DNA of 64,000 nt from Sphingomonas rosea (GTDB lineage: Bacteria; Pseudomonadota; Alphaproteobacteria; Sphingomonadales; Sphingomonadaceae). Location of the stretch: NCBI RefSeq assembly GCF_039538065.1, contig NZ_BAABBR010000001.1, positions 1,526,501 through 1,590,500 of the forward strand, given 5' to 3'. The position numbers were made by a program, and so were the translations under genes. The notes under the pieces were generated by a model. It saw only the letters and a list, made by a program, of their open reading frames with translations, was not told the origin of the DNA and did no database searches. Shown here one piece after another: positions 23,673-34,755 of this stretch (position 1 is the first letter of the stretch; every line of letters starts with the position of its first letter).

Positions 23673-24977
23673 ATGGCGATCGAACTGAAGATGCCCGCTC
23701 TGTCCCCGACCATGGAGGAAGGGACGCTGGCCAAATGGCTGGTGAAGGAAGGCGATACCGTCGCGAGCGGCGACATCCTCGCCGAGATCGAGACCGACAA
23801 GGCGACGATGGAATTCGAGGCGGTCGACGAGGGGGTCGTGACCAAGATCCTCGTCGCCGAAGGGACCGACGGGGTGAAGGTCGGAACGCCGATCGCGCTG
23901 ATCGGCGGCGAGGGCGAGGAAGCGGCGCCGGCTGCTGCTCCGGCCGCGAAGCCTGCCGAAGCGCCCAAGGCGCCGGAAGCCTCCGCCCCGAAGGCCGAGG
24001 CGCCCGCACCCGCGCCGGTCGAGACCCCGGCCGCACCGGCCCAGCCTGCCGCCGCGCCCAAAGCCGAAGGCGACCGCGTCAAGGCGAGTCCGCTGGCCCG
24101 CAAGCTCGCGCAGGCGCAGGGGATCGACCTGTCGACGCTGACCGGCTCGGGTCCGGGCGGGCGAATCGTCCGCGCCGATCTCGGCCAAGCCGCCGGTGGC
24201 GCTGCCGCCGCGCAGCCGCAGACCGCGCCGACGCCAGCCGCTGCCGCCCCGGCTGCTTCTGCTCCGGCCCAGCCGTTCTCGACCGACATTCCGCACGAGG
24301 CGGTCAAGCTCAGCAACATGCGCAAGACGATCGCGCGCCGCCTGACCGAGGCGAAGCAGACGATCCCGCACATCTACCTGACGGTCGACGTCCGGCTCGA
24401 CGCGCTGCTGAAACTGCGCGGCGAGCTGAATGCCGGCCTTGCGGGCCGGGGCGTCAAGCTCAGCGTCAACGACCTGCTGATCAAGGCGCTGGCGCTCGGG
24501 CTCGAGGCGGTGCCGGAGTGCAACGTCAGCTTCACCCCCGACAGCCTCATCCAGTACAAGCGCAGCGACATCGCGGTCGCCGTCAGCATCCCGGGCGGGC
24601 TGATCACGCCGATCATCACCGACGCGGCGGCCAAGTCGATGAGCAAGATCTCGACCGAGATGCACGAGCTCGCGGGCCGGGCGAAGGAGGGCAAACTCCA
24701 GCCGCACGAATATCAGGGCGGCACGGCGAGCATCTCCAACATGGGTATGTTCGGGATCAAGCAGTTCGACGCGGTGATCAATCCGCCCCAGGCGATGATC
24801 CTCGCGGTCGGCGCGGGCGAGAAGCGTCCGTGGGTCGATGGCGACGCGGTGACGGTGGCGACGGTAATGAGCATCACCGGCAGCTTCGACCACCGCGCGA
24901 TCGACGGCGCCGACGGCGCGCGCCTGATGAAGACGCTCAAGGAGCTGATCGAAAGCCCGCTGGGTCTGGTGGCTTGA
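23673..24977 (+). CDS. pdhC: Pyruvate dehydrogenase E2 (dihydrolipoamide acetyltransferase)
   Basis: 434 aa. One N-terminal lipoyl domain with Lys43 in [12 protein letters not shown], an Ala/Pro-rich linker (about 88-130), a peripheral-subunit-binding domain ([28 protein letters not shown]), a second Ala/Pro linker, then the catalytic domain with [20 protein letters not shown] and the active-site [14 protein letters not shown] near the end. It transfers acetyl groups to CoA in the pyruvate dehydrogenase complex. A single lipoyl domain with the sequence ALSPTMEEG is typical of alphaproteobacterial PDH E2 and not of 2-oxoglutarate dehydrogenase. E3 lies 670 bases downstream. Confidence 0.93.
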   Translation: MAIELKMPALSPTMEEGTLAKWLVKEGDTVASGDILAEIETDKATMEFEAVDEGVVTKILVAEGTDGVKVGTPIALIGGEGEEAAPAAAPAAKPAEAPKAPEASAPKAEAPAPAPVETPAAPAQPAAAPKAEGDRVKASPLARKLAQAQGIDLSTLTGSGPGGRIVRADLGQAAGGAAAAQPQTAPTPAAAAPAASAPAQPFSTDIPHEAVKLSNMRKTIARRLTEAKQTIPHIYLTVDVRLDALLKLRGELNAGLAGRGVKLSVNDLLIKALALGLEAVPECNVSFTPDSLIQYKRSDIAVAVSIPGGLITPIITDAAAKSMSKISTEMHELAGRAKEGKLQPHEYQGGTASISNMGMFGIKQFDAVINPPQAMILAVGAGEKRPWVDGDAVTVATVMSITGSFDHRAIDGADGARLMKTLKELIESPLGLVA

Positions 24978-24991
24978 CGAGCACTCAGACT

Positions 24992-25279
24992 ATGAATGTC
25001 GACCGGGGGCGCCATTTCGCACTCTCGCTTGCGCTATTTTGGTTTGGCGCGGCCACGCTTTTCGTCAGCGCCGTTTTGGCAGCGCAAGGTCTTGTCGGCG
25101 GTCCCAAGGGATTTCCTCTGGACTGGATCGTGCCACCCACCTTCTGGGCGGTGGGTGCTGTTCTGCTTGCCTGGCAGCTCCGGCAACCTCGCGTCGCACG
25201 AGCGACAGTGGCGCTAGGAGCGGCATGGCTGAGCGTGGGGATCGTCGCTGCGACTTGGTTTCGGATAGCCAATGGCTGA
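24992..25279 (+). CDS. Small three-helix membrane protein
   Basis: 95 aa starting MNVDRGRHFALSLALFW. Three hydrophobic helices are predicted by eye at about 10-31, 44-62 and 70-90. The start is 15 bases after the E2 stop and the end overlaps the thioesterase start by 8 bases, so it is co-translated within the PDH cluster. Sequence GGPKGFPLDWIVPP links the first two helices. I do not recognise a family, and the ribosome site is weak, so the start is uncertain. Confidence 0.6.
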   Translation: MNVDRGRHFALSLALFWFGAATLFVSAVLAAQGLVGGPKGFPLDWIVPPTFWAVGAVLLAWQLRQPRVARATVALGAAWLSVGIVAATWFRIANG

Positions 25280-25658
25280 TCGGGTCCCCCTTATCCGCAC
25301 CACCGCGATGCCGACCGACACCAACCCTTATGGCGGCGTGTTCGGCGGGTGGCTGATGGGGCAGATGGGGCTCGCTTGCGGGTCATTCGCGTCGCGGCGG
25401 ACGGGGGGGAAGGCGATTCTCGTGGCGGCGGAGAAGTTGCGTTTTCCGGGCGCGATGGCGGTGGGCGACGAGCTCAGCGTCTATGTCGAGTGCCTGCGCG
25501 AGGGCCGGACCTCGCTGCTTGTGCGCGCCGAGGGCGTGGCGCGCGAGCGCGACGGCGAACTTGAAACACTGGTGGCGGAGGGCGAGTTCACCTTCGTCGC
25601 GCTCGATTCAGAAAACCGACCGCGGCCGATCGCGGCGAAGGAAGAGACGAATGGCTGA
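25272..25658 (+). CDS. Acyl-CoA thioesterase (hotdog fold, YciA-like)
   Basis: 128 aa. A single hotdog domain: TTAMPTDTNPYGGVFGGWLMGQMGLACG has the N/D-x-G catalytic pattern of YciA-type thioesterases, followed by VAAEKLRFPGAMAVGDELSVYVE and a final LVAEGEFTFVALD strand. It hydrolyses acyl-CoA, probably as a hexamer. It overlaps both the upstream small membrane protein and the downstream lpdA gene (ATGGCTGA), giving a tight cluster with pyruvate dehydrogenase genes, where it may balance acetyl- or acyl-CoA. Confidence 0.87.
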   Translation: MADRVPLIRTTAMPTDTNPYGGVFGGWLMGQMGLACGSFASRRTGGKAILVAAEKLRFPGAMAVGDELSVYVECLREGRTSLLVRAEGVARERDGELETLVAEGEFTFVALDSENRPRPIAAKEETNG

Positions 25659-27069
25659 GAATTACGACCTCATCGTGCTGGGCTCGGGCCCCGGCGGCTA
25701 TGTCGCGGCGATCCGCGCGGCGCAGCTCGGGCTCAAGGTCGCCATCGTCGAGCGCGAGCTCTTGGGCGGCATCTGCCTCAACTGGGGGTGCATTCCGACC
25801 AAGGCTCTGCTGCGCTCCGCCGAGATCCTCCATTATGCGCAGCATGCCGACAGCTATGGCCTCAAGCTCGCGGGCAAGATCGAGGCCGATCTCGCAGCGG
25901 TGGTGAAGCGCAGCCGCGGCGTCGCCAAGCAGCTCAATCAGGGCGTCACGCACCTGATGAAGAAGAACAAGATCACGTTGCATCTGGGGACGGGGACGAT
26001 GACCGGCCCGACCAGCATGACGGTGAAGGGCGACAAGGGCGAGGAGCAGCTCAGCGCCAAGCACGTCATCCTGGCGGTGGGCGCGCGGGCGCGCGACCTG
26101 CCGTTCGCGCCCGCCGACGGCAAGCGCATCTGGACCTATCGCCATGCCATGACCCCGACCGAGATGCCGACCAAGCTGCTGGTCATCGGGTCGGGCGCGA
26201 TCGGGATCGAGTTCGCGAGCTTCTACAACGACATGGGCGCCGAGGTGACCGTGGTCGAGATGCTCGACCGGATCGTGCCGGTGGAGGATGCCGAGATCTC
26301 GGCCCAGCTCGAGAAGAGCCTGACCAAGCAGGGCATCACGATCATGACCGGCGCGGGGGTCGAATCGATCGCCGCCTCGGCCTCGGGCGTGAAGGCCAAG
26401 ATCAAGGGCAAGGGCAAGGACGGCAAGGTCGCCGACCAGGATTTCAGCCACTGCATCGTCGCGGTCGGGATCGTCCCCAACACCGAGAATGTCGGGATCG
26501 AGAAGCTGGTCGAGATGGACCGCGGGTTCATCCAGATCGACCCCTATGGCCGGACGAAGTCGAAGGGCCTGTGGGCGATCGGCGACTGCACGCCGGGGCC
26601 GTGGCTGGCGCACAAGGCGAGCCACGAGGGTGTCACCGCCGCCGAGGCGATCGCGCAGGAGCTCGGCAACAAGGACGTGCACCCGCATGCCCTCGACCGC
26701 TCGAACATTCCGGGCTGCACTTATTGCCACCCGCAGGTGGCGAGCGTCGGGCTGACCGAGGCCAAGGCCAAGGAAGCGGGCCATGAAGTCCGGGTCGGCA
26801 AGTTCCCCTTCATCGGCAACGGCAAGGCGATCGCGCTCGGCGAGACCGAGGGCTTCATCAAGACCGTGGTCGACGCCAAGACCGGCGAACTGCTCGGCGC
26901 GCACATGATCGGGGCGGAAGTGACCGAGCTCATCCAGGGCTATACGGTGGGCAAGACCGCCGAACTCCTCGACGAGGATTTCGCGCAGACCATCTTCCCG
27001 CATCCGACGCTGTCGGAGATGATGCACGAGAGCATCCTGTCGGCGCAGGGCCGGGTGATCCACATCTAG
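25651..27069 (+). CDS. lpdA: Dihydrolipoyl dehydrogenase (E3)
   Basis: 472 aa starting MAENYDLIVLGSGPGGYVAA, with GGAAGAG upstream. The FAD-binding GxGxxG motif is at 11-16, the redox-active disulfide is GGICLNWGCIPTK (Cys42 and Cys47), the NAD-binding VIGSGAIGIEFASFYN is near 180, and the dimer-interface catalytic HPHPTLSEMMHE is near the end. It reoxidises E2-bound dihydrolipoamide, passing electrons to NAD+. The variant Leu-Asn-Trp-Gly between the Cys is common in alphaproteobacterial E3 (others have LNVG). Confidence 0.95.
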   Translation: MAENYDLIVLGSGPGGYVAAIRAAQLGLKVAIVERELLGGICLNWGCIPTKALLRSAEILHYAQHADSYGLKLAGKIEADLAAVVKRSRGVAKQLNQGVTHLMKKNKITLHLGTGTMTGPTSMTVKGDKGEEQLSAKHVILAVGARARDLPFAPADGKRIWTYRHAMTPTEMPTKLLVIGSGAIGIEFASFYNDMGAEVTVVEMLDRIVPVEDAEISAQLEKSLTKQGITIMTGAGVESIAASASGVKAKIKGKGKDGKVADQDFSHCIVAVGIVPNTENVGIEKLVEMDRGFIQIDPYGRTKSKGLWAIGDCTPGPWLAHKASHEGVTAAEAIAQELGNKDVHPHALDRSNIPGCTYCHPQVASVGLTEAKAKEAGHEVRVGKFPFIGNGKAIALGETEGFIKTVVDAKTGELLGAHMIGAEVTELIQGYTVGKTAELLDEDFAQTIFPHPTLSEMMHESILSAQGRVIHI

Positions 27070-27135
27070 GCGGGAACGCGCTGCGCTCCTGTCCCGTTGG
27101 TCCGCTTCAGGACGAACAGGATAGGAATGCGTGCC

Positions 27136-27690
27136 ATGAATCGTTTGATTGTCGGGGTCGCACTGGGCGCGCTCGCGCTCAGCGCCTGCAACAAGTCGAA
27201 GAACAGCGACACCACCACGGTTGAGCGCAACGTCCTCATCGACAATGGCGCGGCGGCGGCGACCACCGCCAGCGCTGCTGACCAGGCCTTCGTCGAGGCC
27301 GCGGCGGCGAGCAACATGGTCGAGATCGAGAGCAGCAAGCTTGCGCTGACCAAGGCGACCCTGCCGTCGATCAGGACCTATGCGCAGATGATGATCGACG
27401 ACCATGGCAAGGCGAGCACGGACCTCGCCGCCGCGGCCGCCGGCGCCGGGGCGACGGTCCCGACCGCGCTTCCCGCCGACCAGCAGACCAAGCTCGACGC
27501 GCTCGGCAAGCTGTCGGGTGCGGCCTTCGACAAGCAGTATCTGGCCGACCAGAAGGCGGGCCACGTGGCGACGCTGGCCAAGCTCAAGGACTATGGCGCG
27601 AGCGCGCCTGCGGGCGGGCTCAAGGACTTCGCCAACGCCACCGCCCCGGTGGTCCAGAAGCATCTCGACACGCTGGAGAAGATCAAGTGA
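27136..27690 (+). CDS. DUF4142 domain lipoprotein
   Basis: 184 aa from ATG 27136 (MNRLIVGVALG), preferred over ATG 27127 because AGGATAGGA is better spaced. A lipobox LALSAC gives lipidation near residue 19. The four-helix DUF4142 domain follows (about 50-180): DQAFVEAAAASNMVEIESSK, SIRTYAQMMIDDHGKAS, AFDKQYLADQKAGHVATL and VVQKHLDTLEKIK. The family is ferritin-like in fold and envelope-located with unknown function. The cupin gene overlaps its stop codon. Confidence 0.88.
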   Translation: MNRLIVGVALGALALSACNKSKNSDTTTVERNVLIDNGAAAATTASAADQAFVEAAAASNMVEIESSKLALTKATLPSIRTYAQMMIDDHGKASTDLAAAAAGAGATVPTALPADQQTKLDALGKLSGAAFDKQYLADQKAGHVATLAKLKDYGASAPAGGLKDFANATAPVVQKHLDTLEKIK

Positions 27691-28109
27691 TCGACACGAC
27701 GACCGCCAAGAAGGGCTATTGCGCCGACATCGAGGAAGCGACGATCGCCAACAACGATTTCCGCCGCGTGCTCTACACCGGCGAGCATCTGCAGCTCGTC
27801 CTGATGAGCCTCGCGCCGGGCGAGGAGATCGGCGAGGAGACGCACGAGGACCGCGACCAGTTCTTCCGCTTCGAGGAAGGCGAGGGCGTGGTCGTGATCG
27901 ACGGGGTCGACAACAAGGTCGAGGACGATTTCGCGGTGATCGTGCCGGCGGGCGCGCGCCACAATGTGAAGAACACCGGCGAGGAGCCGCTCCAGTTCTA
28001 CACGCTCTACGGACCGCCCGAGCACAAGGACAAGGTCGTGCACAAGACCAAGGCGCAGGCCGAGGCCGACCACGACAATGACGAGTGGGACGGCAAGACG
28101 ACCGAGTGA
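27687..28109 (+). CDS. Cupin domain protein
   Basis: 140 aa from GTG 27687, overlapping the previous stop (GTGA). The cupin metal-binding motifs are visible: GEEIGEETHEDRDQFFRFEEG has the G(X)5HXH-like pattern with only one clear His plus Glu/Asp ligands, and PAGARHNVKNTG supplies the second motif His. An acidic C-terminal tail (KAQAEADHDNDEWDGKTTE) is not part of the barrel. Small cupins of this type are often annotated as mannose-6-phosphate isomerase-like; the actual reaction is unknown. Confidence 0.83.
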   Translation: MIDTTTAKKGYCADIEEATIANNDFRRVLYTGEHLQLVLMSLAPGEEIGEETHEDRDQFFRFEEGEGVVVIDGVDNKVEDDFAVIVPAGARHNVKNTGEEPLQFYTLYGPPEHKDKVVHKTKAQAEADHDNDEWDGKTTE

Positions 28110-28116
28110 GGTCGGG

Positions 28117-29139
28117 TCAGGCCGGGGCGAGCGCGATGCCCGTCCCGGCCTTCCCGCGCTGCCGAAGCAAGGCCAGGATCGGTTTTTCGAACAGATTGTA
28201 GACCGCGAAGGACGCGATGGCCGAGAGCAAGAGGTAGATGGCGAGACTGAACGGCTGAAGGATCGGCGGAAGGACCAGGCTCGACAGCGGAGTCAGGATC
28301 GCGGCATGCGCGAGGTAGATGGAATAAGAGGCGTCGCCGACCGCAATGGCTGATGACGGCCAAGCGAAGTCGAGGTGGAGAAAGCCGAAGACGAGCATCG
28401 CCGCCGGGACGCCGATCTCGACCGCGCGCCACAGCGAATTCTGAGCGTTCATCGTGCCCACGACGCTGGTGAGTGTTTCGACCGCCGGATTGAGCAGCCA
28501 CAGGGCGAGCGCGGCGACGACGACGATGGCCGCGATCGGCGGCGACACCCGATGGCCGCGCTTCCACAGAGCGCCGATGGCGACCCCGGCGAGAAACTCG
28601 AGAATGATCGGGTTGCCGAGAAACTGGGCAGCGACGAGTCCGCTCGGAATCAGGGCCATCGCGGACAAATAGGTGCCAGCCAGCACTAGCGCGTTGCGCC
28701 GGCTGGCGATCGATGCGCACGCCGCGACATAGAAGAGGAGCTCGAAGCTCAGGGTCCAGCCGACGCCGAGAATGGGCTGGGTCATCGCTCCCCACGCCGG
28801 CCAAAGGGTCAGGCTTGTGAATGCATTGGCCGCGGTGACCCCCTTGGCGAACGGCCAGGCCAGCATGGTCATGAGGAAGTAGAGCGGAACGACCCGGATC
28901 AGGCGCCGGCGGAGGAAATCGCCGGGCGAGCGCTTCGGGATGATCGTGATGATGACTCCGCTCAGCGCGAAGAACAGGTCGACCCCGGCCGCGCCGAGGT
29001 GAAAGCGCCAGTCCGAGACCCGAGCCGATTGCGCGAGGTGCGAGACATGCAGGATGACGACCATGCTCGCAGCAATGCCGCGCAAGACCTGAAGCGAGAG
29101 GATGCGCCGGCCTTCGGCCGCCGGAGAGGTGACCGCCAT
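28117..29139 (-). CDS. Acyltransferase family 3 membrane protein (OafA/YrhL-like)
   Basis: About 340 aa from ATG 29139 (MAVTSPAAEG); ATG 29181 would add 14 residues. The first motif LSLQVLRGIAASMVVILHVSH contains the catalytic His of acyltransferase-3 enzymes. GAAGVDLFFALSGVII and FLRRRLIRVVPLYFL follow, then about ten transmembrane helices and ASYSIYLAHAAIL near the end. Members O-acetylate surface polysaccharides or lipids. Transcribed alone, convergent with the cupin gene. Confidence 0.85.
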   Translation of the reverse strand: MAVTSPAAEGRRILSLQVLRGIAASMVVILHVSHLAQSARVSDWRFHLGAAGVDLFFALSGVIITIIPKRSPGDFLRRRLIRVVPLYFLMTMLAWPFAKGVTAANAFTSLTLWPAWGAMTQPILGVGWTLSFELLFYVAACASIASRRNALVLAGTYLSAMALIPSGLVAAQFLGNPIILEFLAGVAIGALWKRGHRVSPPIAAIVVVAALALWLLNPAVETLTSVVGTMNAQNSLWRAVEIGVPAAMLVFGFLHLDFAWPSSAIAVGDASYSIYLAHAAILTPLSSLVLPPILQPFSLAIYLLLSAIASFAVYNLFEKPILALLRQRGKAGTGIALAPA

Positions 29140-29340
29140 TCGGCTGCTGACCGTCGGAATATGCAACACGACCCACCCCATACGCTGCGTCCGGTCAACC
29201 GCTGTCCGGATCCGTGGACGCCCTCACTCGAGCAGGAACCCTGTAGCGCTCACTTCTTAGTTAAAGGTGGATAAGCGGAGCCGTTAAGTTTCTGGCGACC
29301 AGGATCGCGTAGGCTCGACCTCCGACGAGAGGGGCGGGCG

Positions 29341-30051
29341 ATGCACACATTTCATTATCGGGCGGGCAAGTCGGCCTTCTTCGGGCTCATGCTTGGGATG
29401 CTGGCGGTCTTCTTCGGCTGGGATGTCGTCACGGGCGAGGCCGACGTCTTCAACACGGCGATGACGTTGGTGTTCGCCGCAGGGGCGGTCAAGCTGGTGA
29501 TGGATTCGTTCAGCAGCACGCCGGCCCTGGCCTTCGATCGTGAAGGGCTGCGGATCCGTCGAACCTGGGGACAGGTCGCCGCGCTCCGCTGGGACGAGGT
29601 CCACTGGATCAAGGTCGAATCGATTACCATCCGCTATTACGGGGTCATTCCCGTCGCCAAGCACGAGCATCTGGTGGTGAAATGCGATGGCGGGTTACTG
29701 GGCGGGCGGCGGCTGACGCTGGCGGCGAAGCTCATCCAGCTGCCGCCGGGCGGCGTGCACCAATTGTGCGCGGCGCTCAACGCGGCGCATTTGGCCGCGG
29801 TCGGCGGGGCCGGGGTCTATCTGAAGGAGGCGGGTCCGAACGGTTGGGGCGTCCAGCCGCGACCCTCGGCGGCGTCCCTGGTCGAAGCCGGCGGGGGGAC
29901 CGAATTCGATGCGGAGGCGGCGCTCGCCCGCTATCTTGCCCGCAAGGACAGCGCGACCGAGGCCGTGGCACCGCTCGCAGCTGCGGCGCCGGTGGCAGCG
30001 CCGGCGACTCCGGCCCGGCCCGTGTTCGGGCGCAAGTCGAGCGCCGCATGA
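29341..30051 (+). CDS. Hypothetical membrane protein with PH-like domain
   Basis: 236 aa with GAGAGGGGCGG upstream. Two transmembrane helices (about 12-30 and 37-55) precede a domain with FDREGLRIRRTWGQVAALRWDEVHWIKVE, the pattern of bacterial PH-like membrane proteins (STM3941-type). The last 40 residues are Ala/Pro-rich and end VFGRKSSAA. No enzymatic motif is seen. It stands alone upstream of the str operon. Confidence 0.65.
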   Translation: MHTFHYRAGKSAFFGLMLGMLAVFFGWDVVTGEADVFNTAMTLVFAAGAVKLVMDSFSSTPALAFDREGLRIRRTWGQVAALRWDEVHWIKVESITIRYYGVIPVAKHEHLVVKCDGGLLGGRRLTLAAKLIQLPPGGVHQLCAALNAAHLAAVGGAGVYLKEAGPNGWGVQPRPSAASLVEAGGGTEFDAEAALARYLARKDSATEAVAPLAAAAPVAAPATPARPVFGRKSSAA

Positions 30052-30264
30052 GCGGCTCGCTTCCTCCCGGCGGCGTTGACGAGCGACGCGGGCAAGGCTA
30101 AGGGGCCGCTCGTCCGGCGCCGGTCAGTCCAGCACCGGGCAGAGCTGAACATTGCGTTTCTTCAGAGCGATATGGCCGGCGGCCTTCGGGTCGGCCGGCC
30201 TTCGCGCTTGAAGCGGGCAAAGTAACCGCCGGGTCTTCCGGCATCAACAAGGTGAAGAGGCTTC

Positions 30265-30636
30265 ATGCCAACGATCAACCAGCTGATCCGCAAGGGTCGC
30301 GAACCGCAGAAGGCCAAGAGCAAGGTCCCTGCGATGGAACAGAACCCGCAGAAGCGCGGCGTTTGCACCCGCGTCTACACGACGACCCCGAAGAAGCCGA
30401 ACTCGGCGCTCCGCAAGGTGGCCAAGGTTCGCCTGACCAACCAGCGCGAAGTCATCAGCTACATTCCGGGCGAGGGCCACAATCTCCAGGAGCACTCGGT
30501 GGTCCTGATCCGTGGCGGCCGTGTGCGCGACCTTCCGGGTGTCCGCTACCACGTGCTTCGCGGCGTGCTCGACACCCAGGGTGTCAAGGACCGCCGTCAG
30601 TCGCGCTCGAAGTACGGCGCCAAGCGCCCGAAGTAA
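30265..30636 (+). CDS. rpsL: 30S ribosomal protein S12
   Basis: 123 aa, normal family length. [42 protein letters not shown] (the Lys43 streptomycin-target loop is KKPNSA) and the second loop [11 protein letters not shown] are all present, so no streptomycin-resistance substitution is evident at the usual lysines. First gene of the str operon (rpsL-rpsG-fusA-tuf). The ~210-base leader before it includes a GC-rich hairpin-forming run (gccggcggcc at 30175 with ggccggcc at 30193). Confidence 0.98.
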   Translation: MPTINQLIRKGREPQKAKSKVPAMEQNPQKRGVCTRVYTTTPKKPNSALRKVAKVRLTNQREVISYIPGEGHNLQEHSVVLIRGGRVRDLPGVRYHVLRGVLDTQGVKDRRQSRSKYGAKRPK

Positions 30637-30698
30637 GCTGGTGTGTTGGCCGCGCCGCGTGAGAACCGCAGGCGCGCTGCTCAAGAAGGAAGAATTCC

Positions 30699-31169
30699 AT
30701 GTCACGTCGTCGTCGCCCAGAAAAGCGCGAGATCCTGCCGGACCCGAAGTTCGGTGACATCACCCTGTCGAAGTTCATGAACAACATCATGCTCGACGGT
30801 AAGAAGTCGGTCGCCGAGAGCATCGTCTACGGTGCTCTCGAAGTCGTCGAGACCCGCCTCAAGCGCGAGCCGATCGGTGTCTTCCACGACGCCCTCAACA
30901 ACGTGAAGCCGGGCATCGAGGTCCGCAGCCGCCGCGTCGGCGGTGCGACCTACCAGGTCCCGGTCGAAGTTCGCGACGTTCGCGCCCAGGCGCTGGCGAT
31001 CCGCTGGCTCATTTCGGCCGCCCGTGCGCGCTCGGAGAAGACCATGGCCGCCCGCCTGTCGGGTGAGCTGATGGACGCGGCGCAGAACCGTGGCAACGCG
31101 GTCAAGAAGCGCGAAGACACGCACCGCATGGCCGAAGCGAACCGCGCCTTCAGCCACTACCGCTGGTAA
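30699..31169 (+). CDS. rpsG: 30S ribosomal protein S7
   Basis: 156 aa, starting [16 protein letters not shown] with AAGGAAG upstream. [22 protein letters not shown] and [20 protein letters not shown] are family signatures. It initiates assembly of the 30S head by binding 16S rRNA and often controls the str operon by translational feedback. 62 bases follow rpsL. Confidence 0.98.
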   Translation: MSRRRRPEKREILPDPKFGDITLSKFMNNIMLDGKKSVAESIVYGALEVVETRLKREPIGVFHDALNNVKPGIEVRSRRVGGATYQVPVEVRDVRAQALAIRWLISAARARSEKTMAARLSGELMDAAQNRGNAVKKREDTHRMAEANRAFSHYRW

Positions 31170-31236
31170 AACAAACACCTATATCGTGGGGGAGGGCCGT
31201 CCGGCCTTTCCCCACATTGCTAAGGAACTGACGATC

Positions 31237-33330
<2,094 letters not shown>

Positions 33331-33407
33331 CCTGTTTTTTGACGCTAAGGGCGCGCTCGCAATCGGGCGAGCGGGCCTGAGCAACATATCCCAAGAAGAG
33401 GCGTAAA

Positions 33408-34598
33408 ATGGCGAAGGCGAAATTCGAGCGGAACAAGCCGCACGTGAACATCGGCACCATCGGTCACGTCGACCATGGCAAGACCTCGCTCACCGCGGCG
33501 ATCACCAAGGTGCTGGCTAAGCAGGGCGGCGGCGTCGCCGTCGACTTCGCCAACATCGACAAGGCGCCGGAAGAGCGTGAGCGCGGCATCACCATCTCGA
33601 CCGCGCACGTCGAGTATGAGACGGCCAACCGTCACTATGCCCACGTCGACTGCCCGGGCCACGCCGATTATGTGAAGAACATGATCACCGGCGCCGCGCA
33701 GATGGACGGCGCGATCCTCGTCGTGTCGGCTGCTGACGGTCCGATGCCGCAGACCAAGGAGCACATCCTGCTCGCGGCGCAGGTCGGCGTTCCGACCATG
33801 GTCGTCTTCCTCAACAAGGTCGACCAGGTTGACGATCCCGAGCTTCTCGAGCTCGTCGAGCTCGAGATCCGTGAAGAGCTCTCGAAGCGCGGCTTCGACG
33901 GCGACAACATTCCGATCGTCGCGGGTTCGGCGCTTGCCACCCTCGAGGACCGCGATGCCAACATCGGCGACGAGGCGATCCTCAAGCTGATGCAGGCCGT
34001 CGACGACTGGATCCCGCAGCCGGAGCGTCCGCTCGACAAGCCGTTCCTGATGCCGATCGAAGACGTGTTCTCGATCTCGGGCCGCGGCACCGTCGTGACC
34101 GGCCGCGTCGAGACCGGCATCGTCAAGGTTGGCGAGGAAGTCGAGATCGTCGGCATCAAGGACACCAAGAAGACCGTCGTCACCGGCGTCGAAATGTTCC
34201 GCAAGCTGCTCGATCAGGGCCAGGCCGGCGACAACATCGGTGCGCTGATCCGCGGCGTCGCTCGTGACGAAGTCGAGCGTGGTCAGGTTCTCTGCAAGCC
34301 GGGTTCGATCACTCCGCACACCGACTTCTCGGCCGAAGTGTACGTGCTGTCGAAGGACGAGGGTGGCCGTCACACGCCGTTCTTCGCCAACTATCGTCCG
34401 CAGTTCTACTTCCGCACCACCGACGTGACCGGCGAAGTGACCCTCCCCGAGGGCACCGAGATGGTCATGCCGGGCGACAACGTCACCCTCGGTGTCAAGC
34501 TGATCGCTCCGATCGCGATGGACCAGGGTCTGCGTTTCGCCATCCGCGAAGGCGGCCGCACCGTCGGCGCCGGCGTGGTGGGCACCATCACCAAGTAA
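33408..34598 (+). CDS. tuf: Translation elongation factor Tu
   Basis: 396 aa starting [27 protein letters not shown]1 GHVDHGKT, G3 DCPGHADY and G4 NKVDQVDD are present, with domains 2 and 3 ending [11 protein letters not shown]. It delivers aminoacyl-tRNA to the ribosome. AAGAGGCG precedes the start. A clear terminator (34636-34668) ends the str operon after it. Confidence 0.98.
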   Translation: MAKAKFERNKPHVNIGTIGHVDHGKTSLTAAITKVLAKQGGGVAVDFANIDKAPEERERGITISTAHVEYETANRHYAHVDCPGHADYVKNMITGAAQMDGAILVVSAADGPMPQTKEHILLAAQVGVPTMVVFLNKVDQVDDPELLELVELEIREELSKRGFDGDNIPIVAGSALATLEDRDANIGDEAILKLMQAVDDWIPQPERPLDKPFLMPIEDVFSISGRGTVVTGRVETGIVKVGEEVEIVGIKDTKKTVVTGVEMFRKLLDQGQAGDNIGALIRGVARDEVERGQVLCKPGSITPHTDFSAEVYVLSKDEGGRHTPFFANYRPQFYFRTTDVTGEVTLPEGTEMVMPGDNVTLGVKLIAPIAMDQGLRFAIREGGRTVGAGVVGTITK

Positions 34599-34635
34599 GC
34601 ATCGGCGCCTTCGGGCGCTGGTCCTGACGCGAAAG

Positions 34636-34668
34636 GCCCGGGGTCTCGAAAGAGGCTCCGGGCTTTTT
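34636..34668 (+). terminator. Rho-independent terminator of the str operon
   Basis: A 12-bp stem (34636-34647 with 34652-34663, two G-U pairs) capped by a GAAA tetraloop, followed by TTTTT. It lies 38 bases after the tuf stop codon. Confidence 0.92.
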
Positions 34669-34755
34669 GCATGTGCGGCGGGGCGGGGGCCCGTCTTCCG
34701 TCGGCGGGCATTTGCGCTATCACGCCGGCAGCCAGGTGCGTGGGAGAGTATTGGA

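Noticed and set aside
23112..24893. Long minus-strand open frame of 593 codons opposite pdhC
   Set aside because: Only its last 157 codons (UspA) resemble a protein. The rest is the high-GC antisense of pdhC, rich in Arg, Asp and His.
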